DNA from: DASVHS01 sp035468985
GTDB taxonomy: Bacteria > Acidobacteriota > Thermoanaerobaculia > Gp7-AA8
Direction: 5' to 3'
DNA: 64,000 bases
Assembly: GCA_035468985.1 (NCBI GenBank)
Contig: DATISF010000033.1
Coordinates: 48,663 to 112,662, forward strand
Positions 30,169 through 39,283 of the stretch are shown here, piece after piece. Every line of letters begins with the position of its first letter. The first letter of the stretch is position 1. The notes beneath the pieces were generated by a model, which had not been told where the DNA came from, did not search any database, and was given only the letters and a program-made list of their open reading frames with translations. The translations under genes were made by a program, and so were the position numbers.

Positions 30169-33100
30169 ATGCCGCAAAAAACGTGGATGGCGGCCGCCTT
30201 TCTCTTCTGCTCCGGTGCCGCCGCGCTGATCTATCAGACCGTCTGGCTGCGTGAATTCCGGCTGATCTTCGGCGCGTCGACGTTCGCCACCGCCGCCGTG
30301 CTGGCAATGTTCATGGGCGGCCTCGGCGCGGGAAGCGCGATTCTCGGTAGGCGCGCCGATGAACGCGCAGCGCCGCTGGCGTTTTACGGGATGCTCGAGA
30401 TCGGTGTCGCGCTCTCCGCCGCACTCTCGCCGATTCTGCTGATCCTCATCCGAAAGCTCTACATCGCGCTCGGCGGATCGGTGACGCTCGGCCTCACCAT
30501 CGCCACGCTGGTACGGCTGATCTTCGCGACGGCGGTTCTCGGCATCCCGACGTTTCTGATGGGAGGCACGCTCCCGGCCGCCGCACGCGCCGTCGAAACC
30601 GACGATGACGGCGGCCGCCGCAATCTCGCCCTTCTGTACGGGACGAATACGTTGGGGGCGGTGACTGGAACGCTGGTTTCGACGTTCTTCCTGCTGGAGA
30701 GGTTTGGGAACCGGAGGACGTTGCTGGCCGCGGTTGCGCTGAATCTGCTGATCGGCCTTTTGGCGTGGGGACTCGGCCGGGACACGAGGACTCGAGGACT
30801 GGCGGTGCAGCAGTCCGAGTCTGGGAGTCCCCGAGTCCTCGCGTCCCCGCGGCGTCCCGTCCTCGTCTCCTCCGCCATCGTCGGCTTCGCCTTCCTCCTC
30901 ATGGAACTGGTCTGGTACCGCATGCTCACGCCGCTTCTCGGCGGGACGACGTTCACGTTCGGTCTGATTCTCGCCGCGGCGTTGCTCGGGATCGGGCTGG
31001 GAGGCGCGGCGTATTCGTTGTGGAGCGGCACCAGGAGCCCGTCGGCAGGCGCGTTCGCGGTCACCTGCACGCTCGAAGCGCTGGCGATCATTTTTCCGTT
31101 CGCCCTCGGCGACCGGCTCGCGGTGCTCGCCAATCTTCTGCGCGCGCTCGGCCAGATCGGCTTCGGCGGCGATCTGATCGCATGGTCGCTGATCACGCTC
31201 GTCGTCGTATTCCCGGCGGCGTTCATCGCCGGAGTTCAGTTTCCCATCCTCATCGCACTTCTCGGCCGCGGACGGGAAGACGTGGGCCGCGACGTCGGAC
31301 TGGCGTACGCGTGGAACACCGGGGGTGCAATCGCGGGATCGCTCGCCGGCGGCTTCGGGCTACTGCCGCTTCTCTCCGCTCCCGGATGCTGGCGCCTGGC
31401 CGCCGTCCTGCTCGTGCTCCTCGGCGTCGTCTTCGCGATCGGCAACCGGCATCTCGTGGCCATCGCGATCGGGCTCATCGCCATTGCAGGAATCGCGTCG
31501 CAAGGGCCGACCTCCGTCTGGCGCCACACGGGAATCGGCGCCGGACGCGCTCCCGACACGACGGACAGGAACTCGATCCAGGCATGGATCCGCTCGACGA
31601 AGCGCAGTCTTCTCTGGGATGTCGACGGTCGCGAGAGCAGCATCGCCGTTCTCGACAGCAACGACCGCGTGTTCATGGTGAACGGCAAAGCGGACGGCAG
31701 CGCGCGCGGCGACGCGGGGACCCAGGTCATGTCAGGGATGGTTGGCGCGATCGTTCATCGGAATCCGCGCACCACGCTCGTGATCGGACTCGGCACCGGA
31801 AGCACCGCCGGATGGCTTGGCTCGATTCCGTCGATGGAGCACGTCGACGTCGTCGAGCTCGAGCCCTCAGTTCTACGCGTCGCACACGACAACGCCGCGG
31901 TGAATCACGACGTCCTCCGCAATCCGAAGGTTCGCATCCGGATCGGCGATGCGCGCGAGGTCCTCCTGACCACACCGCGCCACTACGACATCATCTTCTC
32001 CGAGCCCTCGAATCCGTACCGCGCCGGAATTGCCAGCCTCTACACGAAAGAATTCTACGAAGCCGCGGCGGCGCGCTTGAACCGCGGCGGCATCTTCCTG
32101 CAGTGGGTCCAGGCTTACGATGTTGACGCCCAAACGATCCGCACGATCTACGCGACGGCGCATTCGGTGTTCCCCTACATCGATACGTTCCGGACGACGG
32201 AGACCGATCTTCTCTTCGTGTCCTCCCGCGAGCCGCTCGTCTACGACATCGACATGATCCGACAGCGCCTGTCGCAGGACCCTTACGCGTCGGCGATCCA
32301 TCGCGCGTGGCGGGTGGAATCGGCGGAGGGCTTTTTCTCGGCATTCATCGGCAGCGACAAGGTCCCGGTTGCGATCGGGCCGGTTGCGCAGCTGAATACG
32401 GACGACCGCACGCCGATCGAATTCGGCTTCGCCCGCGGACTCGGCGACCGCTCGCGGTTCGATATCAATCAATTGATCTCGTTCGCCCGCGGCATCGGCG
32501 CGGATCGGCCGTCCCGCGTGCGAGGGATTGTCGACTGGCAGCAGGTGGAGTGGAACCGGTGGCACGACACCACGATCGAAGTCTCGCCGCTCGAGCGCGA
32601 TCCGCAGGTCCGCATCCGCGCGGAGTTCACGAAGCTCTACGAAGAGAATGACCTTGCCGGCGCGCTGGCGGCATGGGAACGAACGCCGTTTACTCCTGTG
32701 AACAGCATCGAGGTCTCGCGCCTCGCCGAGGTGCTGGCGGAGGCCGGGCGCGAACAGGCGGTGGCGATGGCGGAGCGGCTGCGCCCCGCGGATACGACGG
32801 AAGCCGACGCGATTCTGGCGCGCGTCCGCATGCGTCAACGGCGCGATGCCGAATCGGCCGCCGCGCTGGAGCGGGCGCTGCTTCGCTATCGCACCGATCC
32901 CTGGCCGGCATCCGAGCCGATGGGCCGCGCCCTCGACACCGCAATCTCGCTGGCGCGCTTCGATCATCGGCTCGCACCGCGACTTTATGCGCTACTCGGC
33001 AAGCCGTTCAGCACGGGCCAGTGGGCGGACGAGCGCAAGATCTATCGCGTTCACGTGGCGCAGGCCGGATTCGGCTGCGGACCGCAGACGATCGCCGCGC

Positions 33101-33285
33101 TTCGCGACCTGGAGCCTGACTTTCCGTGGGCGTACGACCTGCTCAACACGCGGCGACGCTGCTACGCCGAGGCGCATCTCGGCGGGTTGTCCGCGCGCGC
33201 GGAGCGCGACTGGCGCGACTACGAATCGACCGAGCCGCAGCCGCTCATTCCAAAATCGCTTTCCGGAGTTTCTTCAGATCGTTGA
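30169..33285 (+). CDS. Membrane-embedded spermidine synthase-like protein with C-terminal repeat region
   Basis: A 1038-residue protein. Its N-terminal part has about a dozen hydrophobic segments (SGAAALIYQTVWLREFRLIFG is typical of MFS/spermine-synthase fusions). A Rossmann methyltransferase-like aminopropyltransferase domain spans about 480-720 (VIGLGTGSTAGWLGS, VELEPSVLRVAHDN, DIIFSEPSNPYRAG), then an alpha-helical TPR-like C-terminus. Such fusions are common in environmental bacteria and their substrate is unproven; the name reflects fold only. ATG at 30169 is chosen because the preceding open stretch lacks similarity and hydrophobicity begins there. It is divergent from recA. Confidence 0.82.
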   Translation: MPQKTWMAAAFLFCSGAAALIYQTVWLREFRLIFGASTFATAAVLAMFMGGLGAGSAILGRRADERAAPLAFYGMLEIGVALSAALSPILLILIRKLYIALGGSVTLGLTIATLVRLIFATAVLGIPTFLMGGTLPAAARAVETDDDGGRRNLALLYGTNTLGAVTGTLVSTFFLLERFGNRRTLLAAVALNLLIGLLAWGLGRDTRTRGLAVQQSESGSPRVLASPRRPVLVSSAIVGFAFLLMELVWYRMLTPLLGGTTFTFGLILAAALLGIGLGGAAYSLWSGTRSPSAGAFAVTCTLEALAIIFPFALGDRLAVLANLLRALGQIGFGGDLIAWSLITLVVVFPAAFIAGVQFPILIALLGRGREDVGRDVGLAYAWNTGGAIAGSLAGGFGLLPLLSAPGCWRLAAVLLVLLGVVFAIGNRHLVAIAIGLIAIAGIASQGPTSVWRHTGIGAGRAPDTTDRNSIQAWIRSTKRSLLWDVDGRESSIAVLDSNDRVFMVNGKADGSARGDAGTQVMSGMVGAIVHRNPRTTLVIGLGTGSTAGWLGSIPSMEHVDVVELEPSVLRVAHDNAAVNHDVLRNPKVRIRIGDAREVLLTTPRHYDIIFSEPSNPYRAGIASLYTKEFYEAAAARLNRGGIFLQWVQAYDVDAQTIRTIYATAHSVFPYIDTFRTTETDLLFVSSREPLVYDIDMIRQRLSQDPYASAIHRAWRVESAEGFFSAFIGSDKVPVAIGPVAQLNTDDRTPIEFGFARGLGDRSRFDINQLISFARGIGADRPSRVRGIVDWQQVEWNRWHDTTIEVSPLERDPQVRIRAEFTKLYEENDLAGALAAWERTPFTPVNSIEVSRLAEVLAEAGREQAVAMAERLRPADTTEADAILARVRMRQRRDAESAAALERALLRYRTDPWPASEPMGRALDTAISLARFDHRLAPRLYALLGKPFSTGQWADERKIYRVHVAQAGFGCGPQTIAALRDLEPDFPWAYDLLNTRRRCYAEAHLGGLSARAERDWRDYESTEPQPLIPKSLSGVSSDR

Positions 33286-33352
33286 TGAAGCGCGCGATCT
33301 CGGCGTCCCGGGCCTCATCGGAGGGAGCACGCCGTAGAATCGGGGACAGGCG

Positions 33353-33883
33353 ATGAGGCTGAACGAGCCGCTGACGTTCCTCACCGATGCCATCCTTGCG
33401 GCGGCGGCAGCGACATTCGGCGTATTGCTGTGGCGGCGAGGGAATCGCCCGTGGGCCATCGCCTTCTTCTTCACCGCCGCCGGCTCTTTCCTCGGCGGCA
33501 CGTATCACGGATTCGGCGGAACGTGGATCTGGATCGCCACTGTCTACTGCATCGGATTGGCGAGCCTGTTCCTGCTGCTGCCGTTTCTCCGCGTTACGGC
33601 AATTGCGATCTTCCTCGTCTATGCCGCCTGGATGACGCTGCATTACGACAAATTCGTGTGGGTCATCGTCGATTACGGCGTGACGATGCTGCTGCTGGTG
33701 ATCGTGATGCGATCACGATGGATGACGGCTTCGCTGCTCGCGTCAATCGCGGCCGCGATCGCGCAGCAGACGCCGATCCCGTTTCACAATGACCTCTACC
33801 ACGCGATCCAGCTCGCCGGGCTATGGCTGCTCTACCGGGCGGGAGTGGAGTCCCGGCTTCAGCCGGACCCGGCAACCGGCTAG
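33353..33883 (+). CDS. Seven-helix membrane protein, possibly CREST/DUF6962-like
   Basis: A 176-residue, strongly hydrophobic protein with about seven membrane segments. It has conserved-looking polar positions THYxFGG-like (GTYHGFGGTWIW) and FHNDLYHAIQLAGLWLLYRAG near the end. The histidine placement recalls hydrolase-type seven-helix families such as alkaline ceramidase relatives, but I cannot confirm a catalytic site. The last residues (SRLQPDPATG) are encoded by a GTCCCGGC/GCCGGACC-type hairpin. The TAG stop coincides with the left end of family A copy A6, so the C-terminus looks repeat-modified. Confidence 0.65.
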   Translation: MRLNEPLTFLTDAILAAAAATFGVLLWRRGNRPWAIAFFFTAAGSFLGGTYHGFGGTWIWIATVYCIGLASLFLLLPFLRVTAIAIFLVYAAWMTLHYDKFVWVIVDYGVTMLLLVIVMRSRWMTASLLASIAAAIAQQTPIPFHNDLYHAIQLAGLWLLYRAGVESRLQPDPATG

Positions 33884-34026
33884 GGAAGCTCTGAACAAGT
33901 CGTTGGTCACGTCATCCTGAGCCGCGAAGACGGCGAAGGATCTCGAAATGGCAGGCGTTTACGCATCCTGAGATCCTTCGTCGCGCTTCGCCGACTCAGG
34001 ATGACGACCTGTGCAGAGGTTCCCCT
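33882..34026 (+). repeat. Family A palindromic element, copy A6
   Basis: A full element in the same orientation as A1: AGGGAAGCTCTGAACAAGTC to GTGCAGAGGTTCCCCT, flanked by CT and AG, so that each end reads CTAGGG or its near complement. It follows the membrane protein stop immediately and precedes the response regulator gene. Confidence 0.85.
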
Positions 34027-34108
34027 AGGCGGCCTGGCTGGCACGATACTCGCGTGATCAATGATTGACTCAGCGCCGCCTGCCTTCAGGACAAAAGAGA
34101 GATGTGAA

Positions 34109-34510
34109 ATGGGCCTGTCCCCGAAACATTGCGTGCTCATCGTGGACGATGATCCGAGTATTCGACTCCTGCTGGTTGCCTTGCTGCGGCACCAGGGCTA
34201 TCGAACTCTGCAGGCGCGCGCCGGGCGGGAGGCACTTGCGAAAATGCGGGACAGCAACCCCGATCTGGTTCTCATGGATCTCGTGATGCCTGGAATGTCC
34301 GGCTGGGATGTTTTGCGCGAGCGAGCTGCCGACCCCTCACTGCTGCGGATTCCGATGATTGTCGTCAGTGCAAGCGACACTCGCAAAGTGCCTAGCGAGG
34401 CGTTCGCCGTCTCCGGAGTCATCGCGAAACCCTTCGATCTCGATACCGTTCTGACGACCGTGAGAAAGTGCCTCGAGAATCCAATCAACGCGGCTCTGGC
34501 TGCAGCGTGA
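34109..34510 (+). CDS. Single-domain response regulator (CheY-like receiver)
   Basis: The 133-residue protein is a bare receiver domain. The acidic pocket is VDDDPS (residues 12-17), the phosphorylatable Asp57 lies in LVLMDLVMPGMSG, the conserved Ser/Thr switch is in VVSASD (85-90) and Lys107 in IAKPFD. No output domain follows. There is no histidine kinase nearby, so it is an orphan that probably acts by protein contact. AAGAGAGATG precedes the ATG at 34109. The frame extends 16 codons upstream without family similarity. Confidence 0.9.
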   Translation: MGLSPKHCVLIVDDDPSIRLLLVALLRHQGYRTLQARAGREALAKMRDSNPDLVLMDLVMPGMSGWDVLRERAADPSLLRIPMIVVSASDTRKVPSEAFAVSGVIAKPFDLDTVLTTVRKCLENPINAALAAA

Positions 34511-34797
34511 CCAGGTCCAATCGCGCATGGTTCGTCCCCATGAGACCGAACGCGAGTGTGCACAATTGAACAGAACATATTCCGCAGTGACATTCCCCAT
34601 CAATGCGCGTATGGTGGTCACACGGCGAGGAAACTTCCTCGTCCCTTCAGTCCGTCTGAACTAAGTCAGATCCTCTGGACTCACTCCTCTTAGCTTTCCA
34701 ATCCCCTTGAAATGTCCTGATCCGGCCGCGCCTCCGTCGAGGTGTGCTCGGTCGCGGACTCGCTCGGGGCGGCCGGTACCACCGGCCAGGAGCTCAA

Positions 34798-35061
34798 ATG
34801 AAACTCTACGTGGGAAATCTCTCCAGTCAGGTCAATGACGCGCAGCTCAGCGACCTGGCCAAGCCATACGGCACGCTCGTCTCCGCCAACGTCGCCGTGG
34901 ACCGGTCGAACGGCGTCTCGAAAGGATTCGGCTTCATCGAGTTCAGTAACGCCGATGAAGGACGCGCGGCCATCGCAGGCCTGAACGGCAAGGAAGTCGA
35001 CGGCCGGGCGCTGAAGGTCGACGCGGCCAAGCCGAAAACCACGGCGGCACCGGGGCGGTAG
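34798..35061 (+). CDS. RRM-domain RNA-binding protein
   Basis: An 87-residue protein made of one RNA recognition motif. RNP2 is LYVGNL at residues 3-8, RNP1 KGFGFIEF at 42-49, and GRALKVDAAKP the last strand, followed by a short basic tail. Such small bacterial RRM proteins bind single-stranded RNA and are often cold-induced. CAGGAG lies 5 bp before the ATG. The 287-bp upstream region (34511-34797) has no gene that I can see and could be a long regulated leader. It is the first of five small rightward genes. Confidence 0.9.
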   Translation: MKLYVGNLSSQVNDAQLSDLAKPYGTLVSANVAVDRSNGVSKGFGFIEFSNADEGRAAIAGLNGKEVDGRALKVDAAKPKTTAAPGR

Positions 35062-35080
35062 AGAAGAAGTCTCAACCTGG

Positions 35081-35104
35081 GGAGAACGGCTCGGGCCGTT
35101 CTCC
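35081..35104 (+). terminator. Hairpin after the RRM gene (attenuator or terminator)
   Basis: GGAGAACGG (35081-35089) pairs perfectly with CCGTTCTCC (35096-35104) across a 6-nt loop, 20 bp after the RRM stop. Only ATTTC follows, not a real T-run. Partial termination or transcript protection between the RRM gene and the downstream genes is likely. Confidence 0.55.
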
Positions 35105-35126
35105 ATTTCGGAAAAGAGGAGACCTC

Positions 35127-35543
35127 ATGGTGCCCTTCGTGTCGCTGGCGGCGATCGCTGTCGCTGCTTTTCTGTCCTGGAGTCTTTATCGCCGCTTTGG
35201 TTCGGATCGAATCGAGGCGCTGGTGGAGCGGCGTCGAAAGACGTCGCGCTTCGTCAGCCGCGGATCGTTCGTCGACGGGAGCCGTCAGCTCGACGTCGCG
35301 CTGGCGCTCGATCAGTCGACGTTCTTCTATGAGAACCGCGACATGGCCGCGTCGATCGATCTGCAGTGGGTTCGCGAAATCGAATACGACACGAAGCTGG
35401 CCACGGGCGCAGCCGCCGCCGGCGGCAAGATCCTGCGGCTGCGTTCGCAGAGCCAGACGTTCGAGTTCGTGCTGCCCGATGACGTCGTTGCGCGCTGGCA
35501 CACCATGCTCCCGCAGCGTCCGAGCGCAGTACGGGCGAATTGA
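35127..35543 (+). CDS. Membrane-anchored protein of unknown function (PH-like domain possible)
   Basis: A 138-residue protein with one N-terminal membrane helix (VPFVSLAAIAVAAFLSWSLY), a basic stretch, then a beta-rich domain (QLDVALALDQSTFFYENRD, EIEYDTKLATG, GGKILRLRSQSQTFEFVLPDD). The final helix-like DDVVARWHTML is what one expects in a PH-like fold. The family is not recognised with certainty. AAGAGGAGA precedes the ATG. The stop region overlaps the next gene's leader. Confidence 0.65.
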   Translation: MVPFVSLAAIAVAAFLSWSLYRRFGSDRIEALVERRRKTSRFVSRGSFVDGSRQLDVALALDQSTFFYENRDMAASIDLQWVREIEYDTKLATGAAAAGGKILRLRSQSQTFEFVLPDDVVARWHTMLPQRPSAVRAN

Positions 35544-35557
35544 TCGACTGGAGGCGC

Positions 35558-35776
35558 ATGAAAATCACCATCAAGGACCGAGGGACTGCATCGTTGGCGG
35601 ATCGGCTGCGCGAGCGACTGGAGCGCGCGGCGCGGCTGCGCTGCGAGGAGCACGGCCAGCCGATCGTGGCCGTCACGATCAACGGCCGCGAGAACGGCTG
35701 GTTCGACTCCACCTGGGTCACCTGTTGTGAGCGTCTTCTCCGGCAGGCCACCGCGATCGTGAAAGAGCGCTGCTGA
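35558..35776 (+). CDS. Small protein of unknown function
   Basis: A 72-residue protein starting MKITIKDRGTASLADRLRERLE, with CEEHGQPIVAVTINGRENGWFDSTWVTCCE in two segments and a helical end. Three cysteines (CEEHG, CCE) could bind metal, but spacing matches no motif that I know. GGAGGC lies 4 bp upstream of the ATG at 35558. The tight spacing with the neighbours (14 bp after the previous stop, 3 bp before the next start) supports translation. Confidence 0.6.
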   Translation: MKITIKDRGTASLADRLRERLERAARLRCEEHGQPIVAVTINGRENGWFDSTWVTCCERLLRQATAIVKERC

Positions 35777-35779
35777 GCG

Positions 35780-36259
35780 ATGAGGGGAAAATCGATGTTG
35801 CCCACCCTCCTGACCGTGGTCGCCATCCTGGCGTTTCCGTTCGCCGCGCCGGCGCAGACGAAAGTGTTCGATCTCACTCCCGCGTTCGTCGACTGCGGTG
35901 CGGACATCGAAGAGCTGCTCGTCTATCGCGTCGGCGGCATCGTTCTCATCCGCGGTACGACCTCCGATGCCGCCAAGGCCGCGGACGTGGGCCGGATCCC
36001 CACGTTCCTCGGCTATGACCGCGTGGCCAATCTCATCCGCGTCATCGACGAGGGCTCCGCGGACGCGTTGATCGAAGCGCGCGGCCGCCGCCAGCTCGAT
36101 CTCGAGCCGATGCTCCAGGGATGCAAATTCCAGATCGATTCCACGCTCGGCGACGTGCGAGTGGGTGGCAAGGTCAAGCGCGAAGCGCAGAAATTTCTTG
36201 CCGTCGAGATCCTCCTCCGGGTCACGGGAGTCAAGGAGGTTCAATGGGATCAACGATGA
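35780..36259 (+). CDS. Secreted BON-domain protein
   Basis: A 159-residue protein with a signal peptide (LLTVVAILAFPFAAPAQ, cleavage near residue 25). A BON-like domain follows (VYRVGGIVLIRGTTSDAAKAADVG, then FLGYDRVANLIRVID). The second half repeats the theme (LGDVRVGGKVKREAQKFLAVEILLRVTGVKEV). BON domains are associated with the periplasm and phospholipid or peptidoglycan binding in stress proteins such as OsmY. Function here is inferred from fold. It overlaps the following zinc-ribbon gene by 16 bp. Confidence 0.75.
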   Translation: MRGKSMLPTLLTVVAILAFPFAAPAQTKVFDLTPAFVDCGADIEELLVYRVGGIVLIRGTTSDAAKAADVGRIPTFLGYDRVANLIRVIDEGSADALIEARGRRQLDLEPMLQGCKFQIDSTLGDVRVGGKVKREAQKFLAVEILLRVTGVKEVQWDQR

Positions 36260-36522
36260 TCATGGACAGGGAGACCGTCCGCGCCACTGCCGGACGCATG
36301 TTCCGCAGTGACGATCTTGGCGACAGCGAAAGACAGAACGCGGCGGACTTCCTCCGCGAACACCTGGCGCTCGGCAATCCTCACATGGTGAGGTGCGACT
36401 GGTGTCATGAGACGCTGATGCTCTTTCGAGACGAAGACATCGGCAGCTTCACCCGGACAGGACGCGGCTGGCGCTGCACCAAATGTGATGAGCATGCCCG
36501 GAGTCAGGAAGTTCGATTCTGA
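36244..36522 (+). CDS. Small zinc-ribbon protein
   Basis: A 92-residue protein with CDWCHETLMLF and WRCTKCDEHA (a C-x2-C pair twice, 24 residues apart), a likely zinc ribbon, and an acidic helical N-terminal half (MFRSDDLGDSERQNAADFLREH). A perfect AGGAGG lies 5 bp before the ATG at 36244. The start overlaps the BON gene end by 16 bp, so the two are co-translated. The family is not recognised. Confidence 0.7.
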   Translation: MGSTMIMDRETVRATAGRMFRSDDLGDSERQNAADFLREHLALGNPHMVRCDWCHETLMLFRDEDIGSFTRTGRGWRCTKCDEHARSQEVRF

Positions 36523-36547
36523 TCCGTGCCGTCGTCAGAGAGGTGGG

Positions 36548-36645
36548 CAAACGTCGTCATGCTGAGCCGCGCGGACGGCGAAGGATTTCAAAATCCGCAA
36601 CTCGAGATCCTTCCCCTTCGTTGCGCTCAGGGTCAGGATGACGTG
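36548..36645. repeat. Family A palindromic element, diverged copy A7
   Basis: Core arms GTCGTCATGCTGAGCCGCG and GGTCAGGATGACGTGATT flank GAAGGATTTC...GAGATCCTTCC. The outer AGGGAA ends are lost. It lies between the convergent zinc-ribbon and AI-2E-type genes. Confidence 0.75.
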
Positions 36646-36671
36646 ATTCACGCATCGAACGGCCTTACGCC

Positions 36672-37850
36672 TCACACCGTTTCGTCCGGCACCATCTTGT
36701 CGCCCACCACGGGCTCGACGTAGAGCATCTTCACAGCCACCAGCGTCACGGCCACGAGCGGTTCGGCGATGACCACGCCGAGGACGCCGAGGACCATGCC
36801 CAGTGAAGCGATGCCGATGAGGCTGAGTGCGGGTGGAACTTCCACGGCCTTCTGCAACAGGAGCGGAATCAGCACGTTTCCCTCGAGCTGCTGAATGACG
36901 ACGAACGCGATCAGAACCGCGAATGCCTTCTGCGGCGAGTCGACGAAACCGAGAGCGATGGCCGGAATCGCGCCGATGATCGGTCCGAACACCGGGACGA
37001 ACTCCAGGAGGCCGGCGATGACGCCGAGCGCCACCGAGGCCCGGACGTCGAGGAGGGCCATCAGCGCGGTCACGACCATACCGATCGTGACCATGGCGAT
37101 CGATCGCGCTACGAACCACGCGCGCAACGAGCGTCCCATCGTCGCCAAAACCTCGGTCATGCGCGCGCGATGATGGCGGGGCAGCAGATGCAGAACACCC
37201 TGCGTGTAGGTCTCCGGATCGGCCGCGAAGAAGATCGTCAGAAAAACGACCAGGATCAGTCCTGTCACTGCCGCGATGGTGGTGGAGAAGACCGGAAAGA
37301 GATACGGCATCACGCCGCCAAGCTGCTGTCCGAGAATCACGCGAAGCGGACTGCGTCGCAGCGTGGCCGCGTCCGCCGCCGTCTGTGCCTGAACCGCACG
37401 TTGTTCGACCGTTCTGGCCGGTGTCACTCTGACGGCGGCCGGCGGCGGCTCGCCGCCCTCGAGCGCGTTGGTCAGGATGTGCCGTCTGAGCAGCTCGCGA
37501 TCGATCCGATCGATTGCCTCCGGGAGTCTGCGTTGGAGCTCCAGAGCCTGTTCCTGAAGCACGGGCGCGAGCAGTGAGGCGATTCCGGCCAACGCGGCGA
37601 AGAACACGGCGACGAGAAGAGAGGCACCGAGGGCGCGCGGCACGCGGAAGCGATGCAGCCACGTCACCGCGGGCATGATCGACGCGCCGAAGAGAAGCCC
37701 CAGGAATGCTGCCACGAAGATCGGGCGGCTGATCCAGAGGAAAAGAAGAAGAACGGCGACGCCCAGGAGAATCACTGCGAATCGCAGCGGCGATCGCCAT
37801 GCTTCACGCCACGATTCTTCCGTCACTTCGTCTTTCATGTCGATCATCAT
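36672..37850 (-). CDS. AI-2E/PerM (UPF0118) family membrane transporter
   Basis: A 392-residue membrane protein with about eight helices. VLLLFLWISRPIFVAAFLGL is at the start, a long polar segment at about 110-180, then LILVVFLTIFFAADPETYTQGV, EFVPVFGPIIGAIPAIALGF and QQLEGNVLIPLLLQKAVEVPPALSL. These are hallmark regions of this family, whose members export autoinducer-2 or act as ion antiporters. Function here is not decidable. The 261 bp upstream, up to the PQQ gene, hold no confident gene. Confidence 0.88.
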   Translation of the reverse strand: MMIDMKDEVTEESWREAWRSPLRFAVILLGVAVLLLFLWISRPIFVAAFLGLLFGASIMPAVTWLHRFRVPRALGASLLVAVFFAALAGIASLLAPVLQEQALELQRRLPEAIDRIDRELLRRHILTNALEGGEPPPAAVRVTPARTVEQRAVQAQTAADAATLRRSPLRVILGQQLGGVMPYLFPVFSTTIAAVTGLILVVFLTIFFAADPETYTQGVLHLLPRHHRARMTEVLATMGRSLRAWFVARSIAMVTIGMVVTALMALLDVRASVALGVIAGLLEFVPVFGPIIGAIPAIALGFVDSPQKAFAVLIAFVVIQQLEGNVLIPLLLQKAVEVPPALSLIGIASLGMVLGVLGVVIAEPLVAVTLVAVKMLYVEPVVGDKMVPDETV

Positions 37851-38111
37851 GCACCAAGGCCCGGGGCAGCAGCACCACGCATGCTCCGCGCTGACGCGGC
37901 CGGCGCACGACCGACGATCTTCTTGAAGTCACCGAAGAAATGGCCTGGTCGGCTTATCCGAGGTCGAGCGCGAGTCCGGCAAAGTCTGCGACGGCGCCGG
38001 CAGCGAGCCGCTCGGCACCTTCGATCAGACGATCGCGCTGGATCACCCCTTCGGGGTAACTCCTACGTGGTCCCGGCAGCTGTACGCGGGCAGAGGAATG
38101 GGTTTCGATGT
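37851..38111. other. Intergenic stretch without a confident gene
   Basis: These 261 bp separate two leftward genes. A reverse-strand frame near 38057-37954 encodes PEGVIQRDRLIEGAERL and continues to a stop, with coding-like third-position bias, but it has no start or recognisable family. It may be a gene relic. No repeat-family element is present. Confidence 0.35.
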
Positions 38112-39182
38112 TTACGGTCGAAGGGCGATCACATGACCGTCGATCGTTCCGACGTAGAGCGTAGAGTCGTCGGAGCCGATGCCTCGTATGGGCTTGTCGT
38201 GAATGTTCTGCGACCAAACGGTGGCGCCGGTTGCCTCGTCGAGTGCATAGACGGTTCCGTCGCGATCTCCCACGACGACCCAGCCGTGCCAAATCCGAGG
38301 GCGAGGGGAGGTCCATTGACGTTTCGAGTCGGCATGCCAAAGAACGCGCGTGACGTTGGCGTCGACGAGCAGCACTTCCTTCTCGCTCATGAGATACACG
38401 CCGCGAGTGCCCATCACGGGCGTGTCTTTCGGGACGACGTCGAGATCGAGCGAGCCAATCACACGACCATCCGATGCGCGCAGGCGATAGAGCTTCTTCC
38501 CCTGGGTGCCAACAACGATCGCCTTACCCGAAACTGCAACAGCGGTCGATGCCGGCGCGTCGAGCTGAGTTTTCCAAAGCTGTCTGCCCGTTTGCGAATC
38601 GACGGCGTACACAGCACCATTGCTGGACCCGAAGAAGATCCGTCCATTCGCGAGCGCGGCCGACATCCCGACACGCCGGCTCCTGGCCTCGATCGGAAAA
38701 CTCCAGATCTCGGCGCCGGAAGCGGCGTTCAAGCTGACAATGCGTTCATCGACGGTCACGCCGATGATGTGACCGTCGTCCAGCAGGACATCGCTCGTGA
38801 AGCCGCTGTCATCCTTCCCTTGATGCGCGTATTTCCAGACGACGTCGCCCGTTGCGCGGTCGAACGCGTAGATATGTCCGATCCGCTGGCCGTCGGTCGG
38901 AATGAACACCCGATCTTTCGTCGCCACCGGATTGCCGTGGAACTCTCTCGCGTCTCCGTCCGAGCTGATGTCGTACAGCCAGAGAGGTGTTCCATTGGAT
39001 CGATCGATCGCCGAGAACACGCCGGAGCAGGCGCCGACGTAGATCAGATCACCCACGACCGTGGGCGTGGCGAACACTCATCCGCCCGTCTTGTACTTCC
39101 ACACGACTTTCGCAGGCGTTCCGACCGCCGGCTGCTCCATAGACATGGACATGAGCACGGCCGAGAGAGCGAATGCGAGCAT
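38112..39182 (-). pseudogene. Secreted PQQ-like beta-propeller protein interrupted by an in-frame TGA
   Basis: Read through one TGA at 39080-39078, the frame encodes 356 residues. A signal peptide comes first (MLAFALSAVLMSMSMEQPAVG), then PQQ-type repeats: VWKYKTGG-stop-VFATPTVVGDLIYVG, LWLYDIS, VVWKYAHQG, GAEIWSFPIE, GRQLWKTQLD, GATVWSQNIHD. The stop falls in the middle of a repeat, where Trp (TGG) would fit, so a single G-to-A change or sequencing error explains it. The part after the stop has a GTG (39077) but would lack a signal peptide and the first strand. It is probably a recent pseudogene. It is divergent from the kinase/propeller gene. Confidence 0.7.
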
Positions 39183-39283
39183 GAGGGTTCCTCCCTGCTC
39201 AGTGTATGACAGCGCTTCGCGCAGGTGCGCAGGACGTGCCGCGCCATCGTCATAAACTGAAATTTGGCGGATTGGAAGACCTT

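Noticed and set aside
39078..39080. TGA in the PQQ gene as selenocysteine
   Set aside because: A Trp codon fits the repeat position, no SECIS-like hairpin is evident just after it, and PQQ propellers have no catalytic Cys/Sec at this position.
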